This document shows positions 17,647 through 24,570 of a stretch of 64,000 nucleotides of DNA, in pieces. Source of the DNA: Aeromonas sobria (GTDB lineage Bacteria > Pseudomonadota > Gammaproteobacteria > Enterobacterales > Aeromonadaceae); the NCBI RefSeq assembly GCF_000820145.1, contig NZ_CDBW01000016.1, positions 248,001-312,000 on the forward strand. Direction: 5' to 3'. A model generated the notes under the pieces. That model was not told the DNA's origin and did not search any database. It worked only from the letters and a program-made list of their open reading frames with translations. Every line of letters begins with the position of its first letter. The first letter of the stretch is position 1. Position numbers and translations under genes: made by a program.

Positions 17647-19749
17647 ATGAAACTGACCCTGCTGTCTCGCTGTATGCGCGCCTTGCTGCCCCGCTGCGTG
17701 CGCACCAAAGTGCGCTGGCGTCTGCTGCTGCTCACCTCGGTGCCCATCATGCTCACCCTGGCGGGCATGATCGCGCTCACCCTCTACTGGACCCTCACCT
17801 ACAGCTGGCAGAACCTGCTCACCACGGTGCGCAGTGATCTCGGGGTGGCCCACCACGCCATCACGGTGCAGCAGCAGCGCCAGACCGAACATCTGGAGCA
17901 TCTGCGCGATGCCTGGGCCTTTCAGCTGCGACTGAGGGAATCGCCGGATCAGCTGCAGGATTGGGTGATGCCGCTGGCGGCCAACTATGGCCTCGACTTC
18001 CTGCGTTTGCGCCGTGGCCCCGAGCTGGATCAGCTGACGGCGCAGGCGCGCGCGGCTCTCACGGCAGGGCGCAGCGTCAGTCACTTCGTGGTCTGGTCGC
18101 AGCAGGAGATGCTCGCCCTCGCCCCTGTGCTGGCCAAGCGGGCTGTGCTGTGGCAGCGGGATGGTACCAAGGTGGTGGAGAACCGGGGATTGATCAGCCT
18201 GTCATTGACGCCGGTGATGGGCCGCGACGGCTCGCTCTGGGCTGTGCTGGAGGGGGGCGAGCTTGTCAACGGCAGCACCCGGCTGGTGGATGAGCTCAAG
18301 GGGCAGGTGTTTGCCAAAAATACCCTGCCGGATGGCAGCGTCGGCACCGTCACCCTGTTTCTCGACGATCTGCGGGTGAGCACCAACGTGCCGGTCAGCA
18401 GTAGTCGTCAGGTGGGACGGGCGGTGGGCACCCGGGTCTCGCCGCCGGTGCGCGAGCAGGTGCTGGGGCGGGGGGAGATGTGGGTTGACCGCGCCTTCGT
18501 CCACGACGCCTGGTATGTCTCGGGCTACGAGCCACTGCTGGGAGCCAGGGGCGAACGGCTCGGCATGCTCTATGTCGGCTTTCTCGAGTGGCCCATTATC
18601 CGCACCTACCTCACCAATCTGGTGGAGCTGGGCTCCGGCGTGGTGCTGCTGTTGCTGCTCTCCGGCCTGCTGGTCTATCGCGGCGCGCGGGATCTCTTCT
18701 CCCCCATCGAGCGGATGCACAAGGTAGTGCGGCAGGTGCAGGCCGGGGAGTCGGCTCGCATCGGCCCGCTGGCCCTCGATCCCGACCACGAGCTGGCCCA
18801 GCTCGGCCGCCAGTTCGACGCCATGCTGGATCGGCAGGAGGCGCACCAGCAGCAGATGGCCCGTAGCGCCGATGAGCTGGAGCAGAAGGTGGCCGAACGC
18901 ACCCAGAGCCTCAAGCTCAAGACCGCCGAGCTGGAAGATCATATCCATATGCTGACCGAGGCGCGCCAGCAGCTACTCATCAGCGAGAAGCTGGCGGCCC
19001 TTGGCGAGCTCTCCGCTGGCGTTGCTCACGAGATCAACAACCCGCTAGCGGTGATCCTTGGCAATGTGGAGCTGATGAAGCTGGAGTTGGGGGAGGCGGC
19101 CGAGCCGGTCAGCGAGGAGCTGGCGCTGGTGCTGGCCCAGATCGAGAGGATCCGTGCCATCACCCGCAGCCTGCTGCAATACTCCCGTCCCGGCGACTAC
19201 GAGACCGCGCCGGTGTGGCAGCATCTCAATCCCATCATCGAGGAGAGCCTGACCCTGGTGCGCTCCGCCCTGCGTCAGCAGCAGGTGGATCTGGTGGCCG
19301 ATCTCAAGGCCATGCAGCCCATCGAGGCGGATCGCCAGCAGCTGTTGCAGGTGTTGATCAACCTGTTGGTCAACGCCAGCCACGCGCTGGGGGAGCAGGG
19401 GGAGATCCGGGTCGAGAGCCGCGACTGGTTCGATGAACTGGGTCAGTTGCGCGGGGCCGAGGTGCGGGTCATCGACAACGGCAGCGGCATCGAGGCGGCG
19501 ATTATCGACAAGATCTTCGACCCCTTCTTCACCACCCGCGCCACCGGCACCGGCCTGGGGCTGGCCCTGAGCCACCGCATCATCAGCCGCTGGGGCGGGG
19601 AGCTGCTGGTGGACTCCACACCGGGGCAGGGGAGCTGCTTTACCGTGCGGCTGCGCAGCCACGCCTTGCTGCCCAGCGGCAGTGAGCCCGCGAAACTGGA
19701 AGGGTGGCGCATCGCCCTCAATGCCGAGGGGCGTGAGACAAGCGATTGA
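17647..19749 (+). CDS. Membrane sensor histidine kinase paired with the NtrC-type regulator
   Basis: A kinase of about 700 residues. Membrane helix 1 is near residues 24-50 and helix 2 near 324-345. Between them lies a periplasmic region of about 270 residues whose end (WYVSGYEPLLGARGERLGMLYVGF) resembles Cache sensor domains. HAMP (346-400), a coiled coil (400-445), the phosphoacceptor His461 in AGVAHEINNPLAVI and an ATP-binding domain with INLLVNASHAL, IDNGSGI and TGTGLGLALS follow. It belongs to the NtrB-like group. The ligand is unknown; formate or an oxyanion is suggested only by the neighbours. The start could be the ATG at 17647 or an in-frame TTG at 17632. Confidence 0.9.
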   Translation: MKLTLLSRCMRALLPRCVRTKVRWRLLLLTSVPIMLTLAGMIALTLYWTLTYSWQNLLTTVRSDLGVAHHAITVQQQRQTEHLEHLRDAWAFQLRLRESPDQLQDWVMPLAANYGLDFLRLRRGPELDQLTAQARAALTAGRSVSHFVVWSQQEMLALAPVLAKRAVLWQRDGTKVVENRGLISLSLTPVMGRDGSLWAVLEGGELVNGSTRLVDELKGQVFAKNTLPDGSVGTVTLFLDDLRVSTNVPVSSSRQVGRAVGTRVSPPVREQVLGRGEMWVDRAFVHDAWYVSGYEPLLGARGERLGMLYVGFLEWPIIRTYLTNLVELGSGVVLLLLLSGLLVYRGARDLFSPIERMHKVVRQVQAGESARIGPLALDPDHELAQLGRQFDAMLDRQEAHQQQMARSADELEQKVAERTQSLKLKTAELEDHIHMLTEARQQLLISEKLAALGELSAGVAHEINNPLAVILGNVELMKLELGEAAEPVSEELALVLAQIERIRAITRSLLQYSRPGDYETAPVWQHLNPIIEESLTLVRSALRQQQVDLVADLKAMQPIEADRQQLLQVLINLLVNASHALGEQGEIRVESRDWFDELGQLRGAEVRVIDNGSGIEAAIIDKIFDPFFTTRATGTGLGLALSHRIISRWGGELLVDSTPGQGSCFTVRLRSHALLPSGSEPAKLEGWRIALNAEGRETSD

Positions 19750-19774
19750 TGCTGTTATAAAAAGGCCCGTTATA

Positions 19775-19809
19775 AAAACAGCCCGTCAACATGGTTGGCG
19801 GGCTGTTTT
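19775..19809. terminator. Bidirectional terminator between the kinase and HTH-PBP genes
   Basis: The stem AAAACAGCCCG / CGGGCTGTTTT with a partly paired 13-base loop gives T runs on both strands, serving the two converging genes. Confidence 0.85.
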
Positions 19810-19829
19810 GTCGGTGGGTGAGTGGTTAT

Positions 19830-20708
19830 TTACTGCGGGCTCCACACCAGCTTGCCGCTCTGGGTCAGGTCGTAACCGCCGAGGCGGGCCGCCAGTTCAC
19901 GCCCCTCGGGGGATTGCAACCAGCCGATCAGTTGCTGCAGCAGGGTGCGAAAGAAGACCCCCTGCGGCATCACCAGATCGAAACACTCCTGCGACAAGGG
20001 CATAAAGCCGAGGCCAAACTCGGTGGCTGTGCTCTGGGCGCCGGGCCCGACATCCGCATCGCCGCGGCTGATGGCGGCGGCCAGCTCCCGCTCGCTGTTG
20101 ACCTCAATGGTGCGCTCCAGCCGGGTCAGCGACTCCCCTTGCGTTTGCAGCCACTCCTGCAGGGCGCGCTGGCTGCCAGCCCCTTCTTGACGCATGGCCC
20201 AGCGCCAGTCGAGCGCCTCTTTCGCCTCCTTGGGTTGCAACCCCTGCCGCAGCACCAGCCCCTGAACCCGGCGAAATCCATGAACGATCACCCATTGCCG
20301 GTGGCCCTGATACTGCTGCACCAGCGCCGGGTGGCGCAGGTGCGCCTCCTCGGCCTGCCCCCAGTGGATGGCGCAGAGATCCACATGGCCGCGCGCCAGC
20401 ATCGCCAGCCCCTGACGGGTGCCGCACGGGGTGTAGCCCACCAGTGCCTGGGTGCCGAGCTGCTGTGCCAAGCGGCTGCTGGCGTAGTGCAGCAGCACAT
20501 CGTCCGAGCCTGCCAGCAGCAGCCGGTCGTTCATCACCCCCTCGTGGCAACTGCCGAGCAGCCAGCGGTCGAGCAGGGAGCGGGGAAACAGCCACTTGCC
20601 GGTCGCCTTGGTAGCGGGGATGCGCGCCTCGTTGGCGAGCTGGTAGACCTTCTTCTCGTTGAGATCGAGGTATTCCGCCACCTGCTTCACGTTCATAAAT
20701 TCGTTCAT
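19830..20708 (-). CDS. HTH regulator fused to a periplasmic-binding-protein-like domain
   Basis: A 292-residue protein. Residues 1-55 form an excisionase/MerR-like DNA-binding domain (MNVKQVAEYLDLNEKKVYQLANEARIPATKATGKWLFP). Residues 65-290 resemble the PBP-like domain (COG1910 type) found in oxyanion-sensing regulators, with GSDDVLLHY, GHVDLCAIHWG and RGDADVGPGAQSTA. No signal peptide is present, so the binding domain is cytoplasmic. Next to fdhD and the tungstate/cofactor genes, a molybdate- or tungstate-responsive regulator is the best guess, made from context. It overlaps a 25-residue ORF that repeats its own N-terminus. Confidence 0.8.
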   Translation of the reverse strand: MNEFMNVKQVAEYLDLNEKKVYQLANEARIPATKATGKWLFPRSLLDRWLLGSCHEGVMNDRLLLAGSDDVLLHYASSRLAQQLGTQALVGYTPCGTRQGLAMLARGHVDLCAIHWGQAEEAHLRHPALVQQYQGHRQWVIVHGFRRVQGLVLRQGLQPKEAKEALDWRWAMRQEGAGSQRALQEWLQTQGESLTRLERTIEVNSERELAAAISRGDADVGPGAQSTATEFGLGFMPLSQECFDLVMPQGVFFRTLLQQLIGWLQSPEGRELAARLGGYDLTQSGKLVWSPQ

Positions 20709-20782
20709 GGCTTGTTCCTGACCCCTGTGGTGGCGTGATCGAGATACAGAGCGATCTGCTTGGCACTCATCAACTCGTTCAT
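20705..20782 (-). CDS. Coupled mini-ORF echoing the HTH regulator N-terminus
   Basis: A 25-residue ORF that fills almost the whole fdhD-regulator gap. It starts three bases after the fdhD stop and its TGA overlaps the regulator ATG (ATGA). Its first 15 residues, MNELMSAKQIALYLD, match MNEFMNVKQVAEYLD of the regulator, and the DNA is similar over the first 48 bases or so. The rest diverges and contains AGGGGTCAGGAA, which serves as the regulator's ribosome binding sequence. It is the same architecture as the ORF preceding tupB. It cannot form a full DNA-binding domain; expression is untested. Confidence 0.45.
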   Translation of the reverse strand: MNELMSAKQIALYLDHATTGVRNKP

Positions 20783-20785
20783 TAC

Positions 20786-21643
20786 CTAGTCCCGCATCCC
20801 GCGACCGGCCGGACTGGGCGCCAGCACCGGCGGCTTCTCGTCCAGCACCATATGGTTGTGGCCGCTGAATACCTCGAAATGGCGCCCCTTGGCGCGGGCA
20901 ATCATGGTGATGCCGAGCTGGCGGGCGAGATCCAGCCCCATCTGGGTGACGCCGGAGCGCGACAGCAGCACCGGAATGCCCATCTGCGCCACCTTGATCA
21001 CCATCTCCGAGGTTAGCCGCCCGGTGGTGTAGAAGATCTTGTCGTGGCCGGTCTCACCGCGCATCCACAGCTCGCCCGCCAGGGTATCCACCGCATTGTG
21101 GCGTCCCACGTCCTCGACAAAGGAGAGGATTTCGCTACCGCGACAGATGGCGCAGCCATGGACGGCACCCGCCATCTTGTAGGTTTCGTTATGGGCCGAC
21201 AGCGCCTTGAGCAGGGCGTAGAGGGTGCTCTGTTTAAGCTCGGGCGCCGCCAAAACCACCCCTTCGAGCTTCTTCATCACGCTGCCATACATGGTGCCCT
21301 GACCGCAGCCGGAGGTGACCGTCTTCTTCTCCAGCGACTTGTCGAGATCGGCTGCCTGCTGGCTGCTCACCACGGCGGCGGCCTCACTCTCCCAATCGAC
21401 GATCACCGACTCTATGGCTGCAATATCCTCGATAAAACCCTGATTTTTCAGATAGCCCAGTACCAGCGCCTCGGGGCGGGCTCCCAGCGTCATCAGGGTT
21501 ACGATCTCCTTCCAGTTGAGGTAGACCGTCAGTGGCCGCTCACAGGCGATTTGGCGGGTGTTCATCGTGCCCTGTTCATCCATCACCTCGACGGCCATGG
21601 TGAGCTGGACGGCAGCATTGCTTTTGATAAAGGTCGGTGTCAT
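20786..21643 (-). CDS. fdhD: Formate dehydrogenase accessory sulfurtransferase FdhD
   Basis: A 285-residue protein required for active formate dehydrogenase. It passes sulfur from IscS to the bis-MGD cofactor before the cofactor enters FdhA. Visible features are ACERPLTVYLN near the N-terminus, VTSGCGQGTMYG in the middle, the cysteine pair GAVHGCAICRG and EDVGRHNAVDTLAG, then FYTTGRLTSEMV and LLSRSGVTQMGLDLA. Length is normal. It precedes the HTH-PBP gene with a mini-ORF between. A weaker sigma-54-type promoter is visible 45 bases upstream, which would place it in the same regulon as tupA and fdh. Confidence 0.94.
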   Translation of the reverse strand: MTPTFIKSNAAVQLTMAVEVMDEQGTMNTRQIACERPLTVYLNWKEIVTLMTLGARPEALVLGYLKNQGFIEDIAAIESVIVDWESEAAAVVSSQQAADLDKSLEKKTVTSGCGQGTMYGSVMKKLEGVVLAAPELKQSTLYALLKALSAHNETYKMAGAVHGCAICRGSEILSFVEDVGRHNAVDTLAGELWMRGETGHDKIFYTTGRLTSEMVIKVAQMGIPVLLSRSGVTQMGLDLARQLGITMIARAKGRHFEVFSGHNHMVLDEKPPVLAPSPAGRGMRD

Positions 21644-21686
21644 GGGCCCCTCGCGACCGGTTGCCGGGATCTAAGGGAAGGGATAC

Positions 21687-21703
21687 AGCAAGTTTTGTTC
21701 CAT
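21687..21703 (-). promoter_or_regulatory. Candidate sigma-54 promoter of fdhD
   Basis: On the minus strand ATGGAAC-AAAAC-TTGCT has GG and GC 12 bases apart and departs from consensus in two places of the -24 box. The predicted start is about 34 bases before the fdhD ATG. A half-site GGACAAAA lies at 21797-21804, about 125 bases upstream. The evidence is weaker than for tupA. Confidence 0.5.
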
Positions 21704-21711
21704 CTAAGATG

Positions 21712-22960
21712 AATAGGCTGAATGTTGGTCTTGGTATCTGTATTTATAAAATTGGATCTGATATCTCATATCTACCTTTCGAAAGTAAACTTTTCTGGAC
21801 AAAACTCGTTCATTCAATAAACATAGGAATATTAAGTGCCAATTAATAAACGATGAGTTTCATATTCTATGATTATTAGGTGGGGTAAATGCTAGTTAAA
21901 TATTATGGATTAATAAATGACGAGATTAATAAATGTAATGTGCCAAGACATAGTTTTTTACTAAATGAGCTTTTTAGATTTACTCAACCTAAGTTTCTTA
22001 ATGATAAAGGGAGTGAGTCTAAAATGCTGCCTTACTTTAATAGATTTTCTCCCGCTGATATTGCTTGGGCTAAAAAACAACATAGTAAGATGCAACATGA
22101 CCCTTCATATACGCCAAGTGAAGAAGAGTTGATTAAGTATTACTTGTTGCCTACTGGTCTTAGATATGGCGATGCTTTTCCTCAAATGATTAAAGTACAG
22201 ACTGGTTTTAATTCAATGGAAGAGTATGATGAAAATCAATTCACAACCTCAGTAGAAATGTTTAATAAGGTTTTATTGGAGGCAATTAGCTGCCATATAG
22301 GAGTATTTTCTTTATGTAAAAGTGCAACTAACGAATTGATGTGGACTCATTATGCATCAGAAGGAAAGGGTATCGCGATAATTTTTAAAGAAGAACATCA
22401 GTTTTTTAAGGATAACCCTCCACAAGAGGTTACTTATTCTCCTGAAAAAAGAGCCGCAATAACCTATTTTAAAGGAAGCTGGCGATTAAATGGTGAGCCA
22501 ATAAAAAATTATCAGGTTTCTAATTTATCAAGCCATTCATCCATTGTCAGTGATTTACTTAGAAATGGGGCTGATTTATATGAGCTTAGTCAGAGAGTAA
22601 TGCTTTCAAAGGCGGAAAAATGGAGTTATGAAGAGGAGGTTAAAATCGTTGCGCCTCTTAATAGTTGTGAGAAGAAAAATGGCGACCTACTTAAAGGTAG
22701 TTTTGATGATTCATTGGGATTGAACGATTTATTCAGTGAATATCATGAGGTCTGTTTGAAGAAAATACCGAAATCTGCATTTGATACAGTCGTTTTAGGT
22801 TATGCTATTAATGAACGTGATAAATATATCATAATTGATTTGATTCAACGTAATGAAAGTTTAAAACATATAAAAATAAAACAAACAAAGCATAATTTAT
22901 ATGGTGAGTTAGAGCTCATTGATGTTGTTTTTTAAAGTTAAATCTATCTCGTATGTTGGG
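21712..22960. other. AT-rich islet between fdhD and the formate dehydrogenase operon
   Basis: Base composition changes abruptly: this stretch is markedly AT-rich, while genes on both sides are GC-rich. It holds one gene (DUF2971) with AT-rich codons, preceded by about 175 bases of AT-rich leader. No integrase, tRNA or clear target duplication is visible. A MITE-like element adjoins its right side. Horizontal gain is the simplest reading; the exact edges are approximate. Confidence 0.75.
21889..22935 (+). CDS. DUF2971 domain protein in an AT-rich islet
   Basis: A 348-residue protein with the DUF2971 pattern: an N-terminal region including LFRFTQPKFLNDKGSES, the central motif ELMWTHYASEGKGIAIIFK and the later KAEKWSYEEEVKIVAP. 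The molecular function of the family is unknown; members turn up singly in accessory regions. AGGTGGGG stands a few bases before the ATG. Codon use and AT content differ strongly from fdhD and the fdh operon on either side, so the gene was probably acquired. A role in phage defence or stress has not been shown and I do not assign one. No partner gene lies beside it. Confidence 0.8.
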   Translation: MLVKYYGLINDEINKCNVPRHSFLLNELFRFTQPKFLNDKGSESKMLPYFNRFSPADIAWAKKQHSKMQHDPSYTPSEEELIKYYLLPTGLRYGDAFPQMIKVQTGFNSMEEYDENQFTTSVEMFNKVLLEAISCHIGVFSLCKSATNELMWTHYASEGKGIAIIFKEEHQFFKDNPPQEVTYSPEKRAAITYFKGSWRLNGEPIKNYQVSNLSSHSSIVSDLLRNGADLYELSQRVMLSKAEKWSYEEEVKIVAPLNSCEKKNGDLLKGSFDDSLGLNDLFSEYHEVCLKKIPKSAFDTVVLGYAINERDKYIIIDLIQRNESLKHIKIKQTKHNLYGELELIDVVF

Positions 22961-22966
22961 CTAAAT

Positions 22967-23136
22967 CGTAGGTTGGTGCTGAACGAAGTGAAGCCCAACG
23001 TTTACCGCGAACACTTTATCAAGGTAATAATCGGATAATTCAGCATTATTCGATTATTGCCATTCCCTCAATCAGGCTCTGGCGGATTGGTTTGACGCCG
23101 CATGTTGGGCTTCGCTGCGCTCTGCACCAACCTACG
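22967..23136. mobile_element. MITE-like element of 170 bases with about 36-base inverted ends
   Basis: The ends are inverted copies. CGTAGGTTGGTGC at 22967-22979 is exactly complementary to GCACCAACCTACG at 23124-23136, and similarity continues inward through GAAGCCCAACG / GTTGGGCTTCG. The centre holds another imperfect palindrome (AATAATCGGATAAT ... ATTATTCGATTATT). There is no ORF. Similar GGTTGGGCTTCG-type repeats are common in gammaproteobacterial intergenic DNA. It lies between the DUF2971 gene and the sigma-54 promoter of the fdh operon. Confidence 0.7.
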
Positions 23137-23206
23137 CCCGCGCCGATCCATATCCCGCACAACGCGCCAACCCGCAGCAATGCCTCCATCAACTACCAAA
23201 CCTGCC

Positions 23207-23223
23207 TTGGCCCCACTCTTGCT
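23207..23223 (+). promoter_or_regulatory. Sigma-54-type promoter before the fdh operon
   Basis: TTGGCCC-CACTC-TTGCT has GG and GC exactly 12 bases apart, with one mismatch in the -24 box. It lies about 105 bases before the proposed DUF3305 start. No full GGACA palindrome is seen just upstream, where the MITE-like element sits. Confidence 0.6.
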
Positions 23224-23326
23224 AAGTCTTATCCCAATGATGGCCGTGGCCGCCCTGAATGTACCACCGTGATCCGCCCCAAACGGGGTGGATTACGGGG
23301 GAGAGCGGCCCGGCAGAGACCTTCTG

Positions 23327-23881
23327 ATGGGAGCCGTGATAGTGCAAGAGACAACCAATACCTTGCCCCCGCAGCGCTGGCTGCAACTGGAGTTAAAGGC
23401 CATCGACAGCCAGGTTGGCCGCTGGCAGAGCCGCCGTTTCGAGATTGCGGCGCTCCATCCCGCCGAACCCGAGGCTGCCGGTGCCTTGCCCCTTACCCTG
23501 TTTCGTGATGAGCGGGGGGATTATCGCTTCAATTTGAGCTCCGGTTCGCCCCGCCTCTTTGTCACCGGAAGCCGCGTGGACAATGGCTTTGTGGCCGATG
23601 GCCTCACCCTGAGCCAGACTGTGGCCGCCGCCTATATGGATGGCGAGCGGCAGGTGCTCTCCTGCCCGCTGCCCGAGGCGCTGCAAGCTTGGGTGGAGGC
23701 CTTTATAGGCCGCCACGGCGAGCTGCTGGAGGCCCGCCGCAAGGGCAAGAAGGGCAAGGGACGGGCGCAGGATCAGCTTGGTGTCGATACGGTAGATCAA
23801 GCCAGTTGTGGCGCCGTTAAAGCCACTGGCCCCGATGGCCGCGAGCGTGGTAGCCACAGCGGAAACAGCGCCCATGAGTGA
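23327..23881 (+). CDS. DUF3305 protein of the formate dehydrogenase operon
   Basis: A protein of about 184 residues of the DUF3305 family, which recurs as the first gene of this formate dehydrogenase cluster type in Shewanella, Vibrio and Aeromonas. It begins near PQRWLQLELKAI and contains LFRDERGDYRFNLSSGSPRLFV. The C-terminus is basic (RRKGKKGKGR). No signal peptide or metal site is visible; function is unknown and a maturation role is inferred from neighbours. The ATG at 23327 is tentative; an upstream start at 23288 is open. It overlaps the DUF3306 gene by eight bases. Confidence 0.75.
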   Translation: MGAVIVQETTNTLPPQRWLQLELKAIDSQVGRWQSRRFEIAALHPAEPEAAGALPLTLFRDERGDYRFNLSSGSPRLFVTGSRVDNGFVADGLTLSQTVAAAYMDGERQVLSCPLPEALQAWVEAFIGRHGELLEARRKGKKGKGRAQDQLGVDTVDQASCGAVKATGPDGRERGSHSGNSAHE

Positions 23882-24467
23882 GTTTCTCAAGCGCTGGTCG
23901 TCACGCAAGAGTGAGGCGCGCAAGCATCAGGCATTGCAGCCACGGGAAGAGGCCATTCCCGAGGCGGTTGCCGCCCCCATCGAAGGCAGTGGTGAAGGTG
24001 AAGTCTCAGATACTGCGCTGGATAGCCCCGTAGTCAGCACTGACAAGGGGAGCTGTGAACCGCGTGCCGTTGAGGGGGCCGAGAGTGGCGAACCGCCGCT
24101 AACAACAGCCCAGCCGGGCAAGGCCAAACTCCCCGACAAGGAGGCGCTGCGGGCCATGTTTCGCAGCCACAAGCCGGATGGACTCGACGACTACACCCAG
24201 GATTTCAGCCAGCCCGAGTTGCTGCCGGCAGCCCTGACCGCCGGGCTGCGCAACTGGCTGGTGGAGCAGGTGACCGCCCCGGAGAGCGAATCGGCCAATC
24301 CGGCCAGCGGATCCGCTGAACCGGTGGTGCTTGCCAGCGCACCTGCCGCCGACGAGCTGGCTGATAACCATTCTCAAACCCACACCGATGATCGGGACAT
24401 TTTGGTTTCCTGTGGTGGACAAAATGTCCCAACCAAAGGTGGGGGAATGGAACCCTCAGGATCCTGA
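23874..24467 (+). CDS. DUF3306 protein of the formate dehydrogenase operon
   Basis: A protein of about 197 residues starting MSEFLKRWSSRKSEAR, the typical DUF3306 N-terminus. A long acidic, low-complexity middle follows, then the conserved stretch LPDKEALRAMFRSHKPDGLDDYTQDFSQPELLP. Its start overlaps the DUF3305 stop (ATGAGTGA). The end of the coding region contains the palindromic GGACA sites that appear to control the next promoter, and the last 25 residues are therefore unlikely to be conserved. Function is unknown. Confidence 0.75.
   Translation: MSEFLKRWSSRKSEARKHQALQPREEAIPEAVAAPIEGSGEGEVSDTALDSPVVSTDKGSCEPRAVEGAESGEPPLTTAQPGKAKLPDKEALRAMFRSHKPDGLDDYTQDFSQPELLPAALTAGLRNWLVEQVTAPESESANPASGSAEPVVLASAPAADELADNHSQTHTDDRDILVSCGGQNVPTKGGGMEPSGS
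24394..24431. promoter_or_regulatory. Candidate activator sites: half-site plus copy 2 of GGACAAAATGTCCCA
   Basis: A half-site GGGACATTTTG (24394-24404) and the full palindromic 15-mer (24417-24431) have centres about 22 bases apart, close to two helical turns. Site centres are about 102 and 124 bases before the predicted start of the sigma-54-type promoter at 24499. The 15-mer is identical to the copy at 16191-16205 before tupA. Confidence 0.7.
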
Positions 24468-24498
24468 CTCCCTGTCAGTCACTTTTTTCCCGGGGGAG

Positions 24499-24515
24499 TT
24501 GGCTCGCCTCTTGCT
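24499..24515 (+). promoter_or_regulatory. Sigma-54-type promoter before the Fe-S protein gene
   Basis: TTGGCTC-GCCTC-TTGCT has GG and GC 12 bases apart and one mismatch in the -24 box. The predicted start is near 24525, ahead of the AGGAG and GTG start at 24571, so the Fe-S gene and everything to fdhC can be transcribed from here. Confidence 0.65.
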
Positions 24516-24570
24516 CTCTCGGCTTACCAACAAGCGCCCATCCCATGAGGTGGCGCGCGCAGGAGTGTAT

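Noticed and set aside
21637..21846. A 69-codon plus-strand ORF spanning the fdhD start and the AT-rich islet
   Set aside because: It begins inside fdhD antisense sequence and has no ribosome binding sequence or recognisable pattern.
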